NCBI GenBank assembly: GCA_965226825.1
Contig: CBDDED010000003.1
Coordinates: forward strand, 2,728,001-2,792,000
DNA length: 64,000 bases
Source: Io17-Chloro-G2 sp965226825
GTDB lineage: Bacteria; Chloroflexota; Dehalococcoidia; Lucifugimonadales; UBA3495
Reading direction: 5' to 3'
Shown: piece after piece, positions 13,850-22,535 of the stretch
How positions within the stretch are numbered: position 1 is the first letter of the stretch
Layout: each line of letters opens with the position of its first letter
The notes under the pieces: generated by a model
The model's input: only the letters and a program-made list of their open reading frames with translations
Told to the model about the DNA's origin: nothing
Database searches by the model: none
Program-made: the position numbers and the translations under genes

Positions 13850-16550
13850 GCACATCCCACCCGCGTTATCTACCGTGAGACGTCTTGTTGGTTCAGCGTC
13901 GTTGAAGGTCAGAGCAGCTTGGATGAAGTTGCCTGGGTCGCGTGCAGCCGGGTACCTCGCTGACGTAACCCTACTTGTCTTCGTTTTTTTGGTGTCAACC
14001 TCCATTACCATTCTGCTCGTTTTACCTGGATTTGAGTGGTTGCCAGAGCCCGACGAAGCTCGAACGCTCCTCGCCACCCTACTCACCGCCCAAGCGGCGA
14101 TAGCCGCGCTTACTTTGGCCGTCGCCCTGTTCGTGATACAGGGAGTTAGCACTAGGCGAGACGCTAACGATCGAATGTACAGGGAATATGTTCAGCAGTC
14201 TTGGGTGAAACAAATATTCTGGGGCAGCATCATAGCGGTCGTAGTTGCCGGGGTTGTTTTTATGGCCCAGGAATTTGTCAGCGGTATTGAAAGCGTAGCC
14301 AATATAGTACCGGGAGTCAAAAACCTCACCCTTTTGTCAATCATTTCGTTTGGTATATCGTTGGCGCTGCCCGTCGTACTCTTTGAAAAAGCTCTTTTAC
14401 TGTTACTCCCGGAGCAATGGTCAGCCATTAGAAGAACCGTTGATGAGCGCGGTGTGCGCCAAGCGATTGAAGTCTTCCTAAGCCGCCGCCTCCCCGCGGT
14501 AGCGTCGTTAGAAGCGAATGAACCAGACCTTTCCGCTACGTTCCCTGACCCGGAGGAGGGGTTGGCAGACGAGGCAATCCGAGGGTTGCTGGGGGATGCT
14601 CGGCGGGCGATGTCCGAACACGGGCTAAGGGAATTCACACGATCCCTGAATTCGATCAAGGATCTAATCTCATACGCTATGGATGAGATTGAGAGAAACG
14701 GCATTAGTTGGTCCGCTCCGGGAGGACAGCCCGACTGGCCCCCTGTGAGGGATTTACGGCGCAACCTTTACTCTTTCCGGGAAGACGTAATCCGGGAAGG
14801 CAACAGGGAGTACGTTTTTGAGCTTCTGGGGCTGGATTATTGGCTGCTGAGTACCGGCGCCCGTAGAAGATGTGGTGAATTGTTCACTGCCGGCCTGGAA
14901 AGTTATCGAAGCAACTACCAGATCTCCGTTCGTGCTGCTGACGTTGAAGTTAGAGAGATTTTGCTGGACAGAGCTTGGCTAAATGCACCATGGACAATTA
15001 CGGAATGGGAACTTGAAGATGTGTCCCCATACGCCATTGAGTTAGTCCGGCATCAAGAGCGGATGCTCTCCGACACTTTGAACCTGGACAATCCCGGGGA
15101 TTTTGAAGCCCTACATGACGGATTCGAAACGTGCCTTAGGTTGATTCCACGGGATTGGGATCGCGGAGATCGGAAGAATTTCTCCGAGACACTGGAACAA
15201 TTTTACAGAGTTGTGCTCATGGGCGTTGGGGGACGTGCCATTATTCTTTCAGAATCGGGCACGCTGGAGGACCCGAGTAGATACTTGGCGGTGAGTCGGG
15301 GAATTTTGGGCCGAGTTGAGCATCTGGCGGGCGATATCGCTCAGGCGCTCAAGCGGGAGGACCAGTCCCAAGCTTCACAATGGTCGGAATGGGAATGGGA
15401 AGGAGCGAAACCTGGCATAGTCCGGAGCATGTCTGCTGAGCGATACCCATTGACGTTCTTCGCCGTTCGTCTCATGGAGTTGTCGTCGGATGCTATGCCT
15501 GTAGTTGACTTGCATGGCACCGCAAACCAGGTCATAAGCTGGTTTGAGTCCAACGCAGACAGGCTACTACCCTTCGTTTCCGATCAACCTGACGCAACTC
15601 GAGAACAGCGCCGCGAATGGGCGACTGGCGCGCTGAGAGCAGCTGTGAAAAGGGATGAGTTTTCTGAGGACGAGAGGATCATCGCCAGTGAACTAAGCCT
15701 TGAAAGGGTTGCCGGATTCAATTCCAGTGTCTATGCAACTGCTTTTGCAGCTAGCTCGGTTGAAAGGCTGTTTGAAGATTGTGGAGCATTCTTGTACCTG
15801 ACCGAGTACACAGATCCAAGCCCTGAGAAAAGGGGCTTTTTCGATCGAGTTCCCAAAGCCTTTCTTGCCGACATGCCATCTGGCGGCCGCATTTCGTACA
15901 GTCGTCTGGAGGGAGATCGATTCGGGCGAGGCCTGGCAAACGATATTTTAGCCAGACTCTGCGAAGCTCTTGACGAGGCACCGGAAATCTCGGTTCCTTT
16001 AAACTCGCCCGAAGAATTGCTAAGCGCTTTTGACGATGCCAAAGCCGAACTTGGTAATTCGAGTGAACTGGTTGCCGTACTAGCGGGAGATTGGATGGCA
16101 ATTGAAGTGGCACTCCACACAGACAAGCGTGACGAATTTATCCCTGCGTGGCAACTTGCAGACGGCAACCGGGAAGGGGAATGGGGAACGTATCATGGCC
16201 ACACTCTTCTGAGAGGGCCGAGAGACGGTGAACGTCGATTGTATTTGGTAGATCCTGAATCATGGGGCTGCTTTGTTCGCGCCCAGTGTGAAGGAGACCA
16301 GGACTTGAACATTGACATAAACCCTATTTCGGCGGACCGAGCACGAGAGCTTTTGGATGAGAATCCGAACCATTTTCCCGACGAACCCGACGAAGAATCT
16401 AAACTGCGCAAGCTCCAAACGTTCTTGGAATTGGCAGTCTGCCACCGTATCGAGTTCCGGGTAAAGAACCACTCTCGCGCCAGGCGTATCGTCTCTGAGG
16501 GCGAGAACGTGGCTAGCGAAGTGACAGAAGCACAGCCAACAATTGGGTAG
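13818..16550 (+). CDS. Large membrane protein of unknown function (910 aa)
   Basis: Four membrane segments lie in the first ~200 residues (containing VTLLVFVFLVSTSITILLVL, AQAAIAALTLAVALFVIQGV, IIAVVVAGVVFMAQEFV and LTLLSIISFGISLALPVVLF), in a layout like the N-terminus of DUF2254-type proteins. About 700 mostly helical, acidic cytoplasmic residues follow with no motif I recognise. ATG at 13818 is chosen because GGAGG lies nine bases upstream; the ATG at 13812 is too close. The gene sits at the right end of the defence-rich segment, beside restriction remnants. A large membrane-anchored sensor or effector in defence is possible, but nothing in the sequence proves it. Confidence 0.7.
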   Translation: MGVERRQKTVRHIPPALSTVRRLVGSASLKVRAAWMKLPGSRAAGYLADVTLLVFVFLVSTSITILLVLPGFEWLPEPDEARTLLATLLTAQAAIAALTLAVALFVIQGVSTRRDANDRMYREYVQQSWVKQIFWGSIIAVVVAGVVFMAQEFVSGIESVANIVPGVKNLTLLSIISFGISLALPVVLFEKALLLLLPEQWSAIRRTVDERGVRQAIEVFLSRRLPAVASLEANEPDLSATFPDPEEGLADEAIRGLLGDARRAMSEHGLREFTRSLNSIKDLISYAMDEIERNGISWSAPGGQPDWPPVRDLRRNLYSFREDVIREGNREYVFELLGLDYWLLSTGARRRCGELFTAGLESYRSNYQISVRAADVEVREILLDRAWLNAPWTITEWELEDVSPYAIELVRHQERMLSDTLNLDNPGDFEALHDGFETCLRLIPRDWDRGDRKNFSETLEQFYRVVLMGVGGRAIILSESGTLEDPSRYLAVSRGILGRVEHLAGDIAQALKREDQSQASQWSEWEWEGAKPGIVRSMSAERYPLTFFAVRLMELSSDAMPVVDLHGTANQVISWFESNADRLLPFVSDQPDATREQRREWATGALRAAVKRDEFSEDERIIASELSLERVAGFNSSVYATAFAASSVERLFEDCGAFLYLTEYTDPSPEKRGFFDRVPKAFLADMPSGGRISYSRLEGDRFGRGLANDILARLCEALDEAPEISVPLNSPEELLSAFDDAKAELGNSSELVAVLAGDWMAIEVALHTDKRDEFIPAWQLADGNREGEWGTYHGHTLLRGPRDGERRLYLVDPESWGCFVRAQCEGDQDLNIDINPISADRARELLDENPNHFPDEPDEESKLRKLQTFLELAVCHRIEFRVKNHSRARRIVSEGENVASEVTEAQPTIG

Positions 16551-17347
16551 TTTCTACTTGTGTCGCGCCTCTTTCAAGGGCGGCGAGAAAATGCACCGCA
16601 GCGGTGTCGAAGGTCAGAATGAGTGTCACTCGGTTAGGTTGCCATGGTATCAAATGATGAAGTAGTGGGACCATGCCCATTACTCAATCGACATCAAAAG
16701 GTACGGTATTCGTGGGCGGTGGAATTGTCTCCATCGTAGGTTATCAAGGGCCGAGCCGCTGGAGAATGGCGGAACCTTTGAGGTCGCAAACGCCAACTTT
16801 CGGAGGAGCAAACCCAGGGGCCACTAGAAATTTTGGATCCAGGTCTCGATCAACTCGCGATGCCTCGCTGCCTCCACGCTTGGGAGGCAGTATCAACGGC
16901 TAATTGTGATGCTCGTTGGACTGGGCTCTGGAAGAACCAAGGACTGACAGACTTGGATGTAGCATGAATTCCCGTCATCAGACCTGTTTTGGTTGAATGA
17001 CAAACGGGTCTGATGACCGCGCTAACTACCGGTTCGAGTCCGTTCAGGTGGACCTGGCGGGGCGGAAGTACCATTACTTCTACTTCGTGGGAGACGGCGG
17101 GGAGTGCTGAATTTGCCTTGGGAATGGCGCAACAATGGCTTGGCGGGGCAATCGCGTTATAGTTTCGTGTCACTCTGAGCGAAGCCGAAGAATCTAAGCT
17201 CCTACCGATTAGCCTTGTTTAGGTTCCCTACGCCGACCTACCTTGGCGATTCTAGACCCTTCGGCAGGCTCAGGGAGATATACTACTTCGGTCACGGACT
17301 TTGACTCTACCTGAACACCTTTAATATGCGACTGCCTTGGGGGTAGC
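16551..17347. other. Gene-free stretch with an inverted repeat and a T-arm-like motif
   Basis: No credible coding frame in almost 800 bp. An 11-bp perfect inverted repeat (GTCATCAGACC 16974-16984 / GGTCTGATGAC 17007-17017) is followed at about 17030 by GGTTCGAGTCC, which resembles a tRNA T-arm, but no complete tRNA can be folded. It may be the scar of a mobile element. Confidence 0.5.
17301..17327 (+). promoter_or_regulatory. Candidate promoter of the phosphodiesterase gene
   Basis: TTGACT at 17301-17306 and TAATAT at 17322-17327, spacing 15 bp, which is short of the ideal 17. Located 20 bp before the ATG. Confidence 0.4.
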
Positions 17348-18802
17348 ATGACAAAAGTACTGGTCGTGGTTTTCGACGGGCTTCAACCGGCACAGGTCAC
17401 CGAAGAGCTGATGCCCAACCTGGCCGCCTTCGCTGCCTCGGGGGTGACTTTCGCCAGCCACCATTCCGTGTACCCGACCGTGACCCGCGCCAACGCCTCC
17501 AGTATGGTCACGGGGCGCAACCCCGGCGGCCACGGACTGGCGGCCAACACCCTGCTGGTGCGCGACTACGACCCGGACCAGGCCATCCCCGCAATGGAGC
17601 CTCATCTTGACCGAGTGGCCCGAAAGACCGGGCGAGTCCTGCTGTCGCAGACCCTGGCCGAGGTGCTTTCCCAACACGATTGGGAATACGTGGCCATCGG
17701 CGTAGGTACCAGCGGAAACGCTTACCTGCACAACCCCACTGCCGAAGTCTGCGGAGGCGCCACAATCCACCCGGAGTTTACCCTTCCCCGCACCCTGTAC
17801 GAAGACATCACTGCCCGCTTCGGCCCCTGGCCTGATGAAGGCCGTCCAAACACGGCTCAAATGGCCCACGCTGTGCGCATCCTGACCAAGTACATACTGC
17901 CAGAGCGGAACCCGTCAGTTGGCCTCATCTGGTCGTCTGAGCCGGACAAGTCCCAGCACCACGCCGGGGTTGGGTCGGAACTTTCCAACGCCGCCGTGGA
18001 CGAGGCCGACGCTCAGTTCGGCAATATACTGCGCTGGCTCGCCGAGACCGGAAGGGCTGGAGAGACCAACGTGATGGCGGTTTCGGACCATGGCTACTCT
18101 ACCATTGGTCAGGTCGTGAATGTTCAGGCATTGGCGCGGGAGGCCGGTTTCCCTCCCGGCGGGGAACCGGGCGGCGTCGTAGTGGCCAATAATGGCGGTG
18201 CAATCTTGTTTTATTCCAGCCCCTGCGACCGGGATACTGTGGCGCGGCTGGCACGGTGGCTGATGGCCCAACCCTGGTGCGGGAATGTGACCGTGGGGCA
18301 GAGAGTGAGCCAAATCGAGGGTACACTGCCGGCTTCCCTGGTAGGCAACGAAGGCGAGCGCGCCCCCGACGTTACCATGTCCTTCCGCTGGCGCCCCGAG
18401 GCCAACGACGCCGGATACATCGGGACGATTTACTCTTCGGGCGGAACCCCGGGACAAGGCCAGCACGGATCAATGGGCCGGTCGGAACTGCGTAGCATCC
18501 TGTTCGCCCGTGGCCCCGGTTTCAAGGAGGGTTTGAAGGTGGATGCTCCCTCCGGCAATATCGACCTGGCGCCGACCATCCTCAAACTGCTGGAGCTGCC
18601 TGCGTTCGACGGCATGGAAGGCCGGGCCCTGGAGGAGGCAATGGCCGGTGGTCCCGACCCCGCAGAGGTGGACTGGTCTTCGGATTTCTACAGCGCCGAA
18701 TGCCCGGTAGGGGACAGGATATACCGTCAGCAGATAAGGTTGTCCCGAGTCGGAGATTCCGTATATGTCGATGAAGGTACCAGCAGCCTGGGCCGCAGGT
18801 AG
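17348..18802 (+). CDS. Type I phosphodiesterase/nucleotide pyrophosphatase-family hydrolase (alkaline phosphatase superfamily)
   Basis: A 484-residue metal-dependent phosphoester hydrolase without signal peptide. The metal- and substrate-binding motifs of the family are in order: Asp9 in VVVFDGLQP, the nucleophile Thr in HSVYPTVTRANASSMVTG, a central W-S-S-E-P-D-K-S-Q-H-H-A-G (the D...H pair), SDHGYST and GQHGSMG near residue 380. These residues bind two zinc ions in NPP and phosphonoacetate hydrolase-like enzymes. The natural substrate cannot be told; a nucleotide, phospholipid headgroup or phosphonate are candidates. GGGGGT precedes the ATG. It appears as a single-gene unit. Confidence 0.85.
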   Translation: MTKVLVVVFDGLQPAQVTEELMPNLAAFAASGVTFASHHSVYPTVTRANASSMVTGRNPGGHGLAANTLLVRDYDPDQAIPAMEPHLDRVARKTGRVLLSQTLAEVLSQHDWEYVAIGVGTSGNAYLHNPTAEVCGGATIHPEFTLPRTLYEDITARFGPWPDEGRPNTAQMAHAVRILTKYILPERNPSVGLIWSSEPDKSQHHAGVGSELSNAAVDEADAQFGNILRWLAETGRAGETNVMAVSDHGYSTIGQVVNVQALAREAGFPPGGEPGGVVVANNGGAILFYSSPCDRDTVARLARWLMAQPWCGNVTVGQRVSQIEGTLPASLVGNEGERAPDVTMSFRWRPEANDAGYIGTIYSSGGTPGQGQHGSMGRSELRSILFARGPGFKEGLKVDAPSGNIDLAPTILKLLELPAFDGMEGRALEEAMAGGPDPAEVDWSSDFYSAECPVGDRIYRQQIRLSRVGDSVYVDEGTSSLGRR

Positions 18803-18832
18803 GCCACCGCGCTGCTTGTGTCTTTGCCGGGA

Positions 18833-18870
18833 AAAACCGCCATTCTGGCGCAGGCCGGAATGACGGTTTG
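18833..18870. repeat. Hairpin repeat after the hydrolase gene
   Basis: AACCGCCATTC and GAATGACGGTT form an imperfect hairpin around TGGCGCAGGCCG. It has the look of a dispersed extragenic palindrome and could act as a transcript end, but it lacks a clear T-tract. Confidence 0.4.
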
Positions 18871-19447
18871 GACACCACAGCGCTGTATTTATTCAGATGT
18901 TCCTTAGCCTTGGCTGCAACGCACTTTGACGCTGTGTTTAACGAATCGAGTCTCGAGATGTGCAACGTTTATTATCACGAATCCAGCCCAAATGGCGCCC
19001 GAGCGATACTTATCTAATTAGCTCCAGATCCGTCGTATTCAATTTTCGGGATTGCTACTTTGCCTGTTCTTGGATGGTTCGGTGAACAGAGAGAGTACCT
19101 TCTTGCAGCCGGCTCAGTAATTCTACCTAGACACTCGGACGGAAACCCCGATTCTTCCCAAGCCGTTGTTTTCTTAACGTCGACTATCGATGTAATAGTG
19201 GGTTTGTGAATCGTATTACATACATTATCGTGTCGTATAAGACTGTAATACGCCTGCTTTGGGTAGTGCGAAACCCGGCCAATAACTTTCCGGCCAGACT
19301 TCTAGATCAGCAACGGTTCAAGGCCGAGTGGTTGCCGGACCGTCGGCTGGTGGTCTATCCTGGCTGGTATCGACGCTATCCACCCGGAGGGGTGCACCCA
19401 ACAGGTAAGGGAGTTTGTCGCTTCGCTGACCATTCAAGGAGGGAATT
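18871..19447. other. AT-richer intergenic stretch
   Basis: No gene. An inverted repeat CGTATTAC (19212-19219) / GTAATACG (19245-19252) lies about 200 bp before the next gene and could be an operator. A good ribosome-binding site (AAGGAGGG) ends the stretch. Confidence 0.45.
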
Positions 19448-20473
19448 ATGCCCTACTACATGTATGTTGCCGTGAACGAGGACAACAAGATTTCAGTCTT
19501 TACCGTGGACCCCGAAAGCGGAGGTCTCACGCACCGACACGACGTGGCTGTCTCCGGAGGGCCCTTCACCCTGGCGGTCAGTCCCGACCGCAATCACCTG
19601 TACTGCGGCACCCGGGAAACACCTCAGTTGACCAGCTTCAGGATCGATCAGTCCGGCGGAGGCCTCACGCAGACGGGGACGGTGCCGCTGGACTCGTGGC
19701 CGGTCTACGTCAACACGGACCGGAGGGGCAGGTTCGTGCTGTCATCCTATTACCAGGGAGCACGCGTGTCAGTGCACCCCATCGGGGACGACGGGTCGGT
19801 GGGAGGAGCCCCAGTCGTATCGCTGGAAACGGCGACCGGGGCTCACGCGATGCAGACCGACCCGACCAACAACTACGCTTTCGTTCCTCACATCGCGGGA
19901 AACGGCCCCAACCAGATCTGGCAGTTCAATTTCGACGAGAACACGGGCCAAATCACCCCCAACTCTCCGGCGATAGTGGAACTGAAGGAATTCCTGGGGC
20001 CTCGTCACTTCTGCTTTCATCCTTCCCTGGATGTTCTCTACTTCTCCAACGAGCAGGGGTGCAGCGTGAGCGGCTACCGCCTCGACGCCGTGGCGGGAAC
20101 GCTGTCGATCTTCCAGACCATTACCACTCTTCCCCCCGAAGGCTTTGCCGAGAGGAACACCTGCTCCCAGATTCAGATCACTGGAGCGGGCAGGTTTCTT
20201 TACGCGCCTAACCGGGGCCATGACAGCATCGCCTGTTACACGGTTGACACCAGCACCGGCGAATTGACCTCCAACGGCATCGTTGCTTCAGAGGCAAGAC
20301 CCAACGCGCTGTGCCTTGGCCCCTGGGACCGGTACATCTACTCGGCCGGCCAGGATTCGGGCCAGATGGCCATATTCAGCGTCAATCCCGATTCCGGTTC
20401 GCTGACCTTGTCGGAGACAGTCCCATTGGGGAGCGGGCCGTGCTGGATATCTATCGTGGAGTTGCCGGGATAG
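19448..20473 (+). CDS. Lactonase-type seven-bladed beta-propeller (6-phosphogluconolactonase-like)
   Basis: A 341-residue protein made of repeated blades such as ISVFTVDPESGGLTHRHDVA and GPFTLAVSPDRNHLYCGTRE, with later repeats of F-x-x-D-x-x-T-G-x-I/L-T. This is the pattern of the Pgl/YbhE lactonase family, which hydrolyses 6-phosphogluconolactone in the oxidative pentose-phosphate pathway; the family also includes cycloisomerases with other substrates. There is no signal peptide, so it is cytoplasmic. AAGGAGGGAATT before the ATG is an excellent ribosome-binding site. It stands alone, followed by mobile-element scraps. Confidence 0.75.
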   Translation: MPYYMYVAVNEDNKISVFTVDPESGGLTHRHDVAVSGGPFTLAVSPDRNHLYCGTRETPQLTSFRIDQSGGGLTQTGTVPLDSWPVYVNTDRRGRFVLSSYYQGARVSVHPIGDDGSVGGAPVVSLETATGAHAMQTDPTNNYAFVPHIAGNGPNQIWQFNFDENTGQITPNSPAIVELKEFLGPRHFCFHPSLDVLYFSNEQGCSVSGYRLDAVAGTLSIFQTITTLPPEGFAERNTCSQIQITGAGRFLYAPNRGHDSIACYTVDTSTGELTSNGIVASEARPNALCLGPWDRYIYSAGQDSGQMAIFSVNPDSGSLTLSETVPLGSGPCWISIVELPG

Positions 20474-20510
20474 GGCCGTCTCAGGTAAGTCAGCCGAGGA
20501 GGGGTTTCAC

Positions 20511-20690
20511 TTGGGGAAGCTGCCCGGCCGGAATGCACTGGCGCCCTGTCTCCGGGAGGACCGGAAGGTGGCCAGGGACGGCTTCGTCAGCTGGGAGGGA
20601 CCGCGCTACGGGGTCCACTGGAAGTGGGGTGGTCGCATCGTCCAGGTGGGACTGAGGTGGACCCGGGAAACTGGACAGTATCCGTGTTAG
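20511..20690 (+). pseudogene. IS21-family IstA C-terminal fragment
   Basis: The frame reads LGKLPGRNALAPCLREDRKV, then ARDGFVSWEGPRYGVHWKWG and GRIVQVG. L-R-E-D-R-K-V-x-R-D-G-x-V-x-x-x-G-x-x-Y-x-V is the C-terminal beta-barrel of IS21 transposases. The last 35 bp (GAGGTGGACCCGGGAAACTG...) look like an IS3-type end instead. No other part of an element remains. Confidence 0.65.
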
Positions 20691-20873
20691 TTTTAAAGTC
20701 TTTCGCGGGGTGATGGGGCAGATTGTACTTAGGTAGACCTACAGAGATACGTCCACCTTGTACATCCATCACACCATCCATGGGTTCGGATACAACCCTA
20801 TGAATGATGGCGGGCGGTACAGTATTCAGTCGCCGTTTGTCAGCAATCTTCCGCCCACGCGGCCCACTTTGTC

Positions 20874-21075
20874 TCCGCCGTTTACATTCAGGATGCTCCA
20901 GAACACCGAACTGGCCGGGGCGATGGGCTTCGACGACGACGAGACGAAGTACGAATTCGTCGGAAACATCGGAGAGGTGACCAAGCAGATCGGAAACGCG
21001 GTCCCCGTGAACCTCGCCGCGGCACTGGTCGGAGCAATACTCCGGCAGACCGAAAAACCGGAAGACGTCTGCTGA
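20874..21075 (+). pseudogene. C-terminal fragment of a C5 cytosine DNA methyltransferase
   Basis: The frame contains TFRMLQNTELAGAMGFDDDE, then VGNIGEVTKQIGNAVPVNLA and AALVGAIL. Q-I-G-N-A-V-P is motif X of cytosine-C5 methyltransferases. Motifs I to VIII are missing, so this is the remnant of a modification enzyme. The open frame extends upstream to 20758 without homology-like sequence. Confidence 0.7.
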
Positions 21076-21188
21076 CCACAGCATCTTGAGACCCCAAAAC
21101 CGCCCGTGATATACCAAAAAAGTATCCCACACCCGATTTTTGTTACAATGCCCAAAACCAGGACTTAATTTTGCACGGAGGTCTCATC

Positions 21189-21350
21189 ATGTCCAAAGGA
21201 CAAAACAGCGGCAGCAAGGGTAAAAACTCCATGACCGGCAAGGCCGCGGCACGGATACAATCACCTGGAGCGAAGTTAAATAAAGGTAAGACACCCAAGG
21301 GGAGTTTCCAAGCACGCTCCCAGAGCGCCCCAGCCAAAAACGGCAGCTAA
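21189..21350 (+). CDS. Small basic SMP-like protein (53 aa)
   Basis: The product contains MTGKAAARIQSPGAKLNKGK and TPKGSFQARSQSAPAKN. The pattern M-T-x-x-A-A-A-R-I-Q-S...K-G-S-F-x-A-R-x-Q-S-A matches a small conserved family resembling plant seed-maturation-protein motifs, widespread in bacteria and on plasmids; its role is unknown. GGAGG lies upstream of the ATG at normal spacing. It lies directly after the methyltransferase remnant and is probably mobile-element cargo. Confidence 0.7.
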   Translation: MSKGQNSGSKGKNSMTGKAAARIQSPGAKLNKGKTPKGSFQARSQSAPAKNGS

Positions 21351-21539
21351 CACCCCCCCCCCCGGAAAGACCTCTTCTCAGAATACGCGGAGATGGCCAA
21401 GCGCCATCTCCCTGTATGAGACGAACTCCCTCCCCGAATCCACCACCACACCCACAACGCTTTTATAAAAACATGCCTCCACCAACTTCCCCTAAACTGG
21501 TTGTACGACTCAAATATACAACCGAAGCAGAGGGACAAG

Positions 21540-22202
21540 ATGAACAAAAATACCGCAGAATACGCCGGTTCACGAACCGAGGAATTCGACGACGCTTCAA
21601 CTTCAGAAAGGTACCAACCCAAGGAGAAGCACCCAGAAGCCGTGGACTTCAGACTCCAACATGACCCGGAGTTCCGAGAGAAATTCAAGGAAACCCAGTC
21701 CGAATTATTAGACTCAGCAACCCTCTACAAGGAATACGCAAAGCGCGCTTTCACCGACCGCACCCACTACAGCACCGACCACGGCATCGAACGCCCCGAA
21801 CACAGGTGGGGAGACGCAGCCTCGGGGAATCCAGTGGTCGACGCCACCGCACAGGCCCTGGGATGGCGTTTCCGCCTAGAACTACTCGACCGCATCAACA
21901 GCCCCGAGGACCGGTACAAGAAACTCGACATCAAGAGGCTTGAAAGGGGCGTGGACCTCACAAACGAACTCCAAGGGGTCAACGACACCAGTTCCTTAAC
22001 CCACATGACCCCGGAATGCCACACCATCCCCAACACCCTTGGCCAGGCGGAACAAAAACTAATCGAGTCCGCCGGAAGTTTCAACGACACCGCCGAACAA
22101 ACTGCAACGGACGCCCGCAACCACTTTCAACAACAGACACAAACAGAACACCGCAACCCCTATTACAACGAACCCCTAGAGGCTGCTCGGGTCAGCCTCT
22201 AA
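21540..22202 (+). CDS. Hypothetical protein (220 aa)
   Basis: A hydrophilic helical protein: MNKNTAEYAGSRTEEFDDAS..., then HPEAVDFRLQHDPEFREKFK and QALGWRFRLELLDRINSPED. No domain recognised. The ATG at 21540 is preferred over the in-frame 21501 because AGGGAC is at a normal distance. An inverted repeat GGTTGTA...TACAACC with a TATACA box lies 20-50 bp upstream and may be a regulated promoter. Codon use matches the following gene at 22209, and the two are seven bases apart, so they form an operon. Confidence 0.6.
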   Translation: MNKNTAEYAGSRTEEFDDASTSERYQPKEKHPEAVDFRLQHDPEFREKFKETQSELLDSATLYKEYAKRAFTDRTHYSTDHGIERPEHRWGDAASGNPVVDATAQALGWRFRLELLDRINSPEDRYKKLDIKRLERGVDLTNELQGVNDTSSLTHMTPECHTIPNTLGQAEQKLIESAGSFNDTAEQTATDARNHFQQQTQTEHRNPYYNEPLEAARVSL

Positions 22203-22208
22203 TTCGAG

Positions 22209-22535
22209 GTGGCAGACCTGAGAACCAAACCCCGCTCGGAACATGAGCTTGACCGCGCCCTTGAGTCCCAGGACATCATCGCAATGATCGGCAGACAAAC
22301 CACTGATCACCAAATCCTCGAACAAATTGATGAGGATGCCTACTACAGTTACCACGACTTTCAGAACGAAGACCCAAACACCGCCACCCACAACTTCTAC
22401 ACCAGCCTGGGCACCAACCTCCGCTGGCAACTCGACAAATCACTCCAAGACGACCACAACCCCGAATCCAAAGAGTTGCACTGGCGCATTGCCTCACCTA
22501 AATCGTTACTCTACGAGAGTGGTTGCCTCAACTAA
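22209..22535 (+). CDS. Hypothetical protein with C-terminus altered by an IS insertion
   Basis: GTG start seven bases after the previous stop. The product (MADLRTKPRSEHELDRALES, then QDIIAMIGRQTTDHQILEQI) is helical and unrecognised. The last five residues (G-C-L-N plus stop) are encoded by the terminal inverted repeat of the IS element at 22523, so the original gene was probably longer. GAGG overlaps the start as ribosome-binding site. Confidence 0.5.
   Translation: MADLRTKPRSEHELDRALESQDIIAMIGRQTTDHQILEQIDEDAYYSYHDFQNEDPNTATHNFYTSLGTNLRWQLDKSLQDDHNPESKELHWRIASPKSLLYESGCLN

Noticed and set aside
17025..17050. Possible tRNA fragment (GGTTCGAGTCC)
   Set aside because: Only a T-arm-like motif is present; no acceptor or anticodon arm pairs with it. 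A similar lone motif near 36680 was also rejected.
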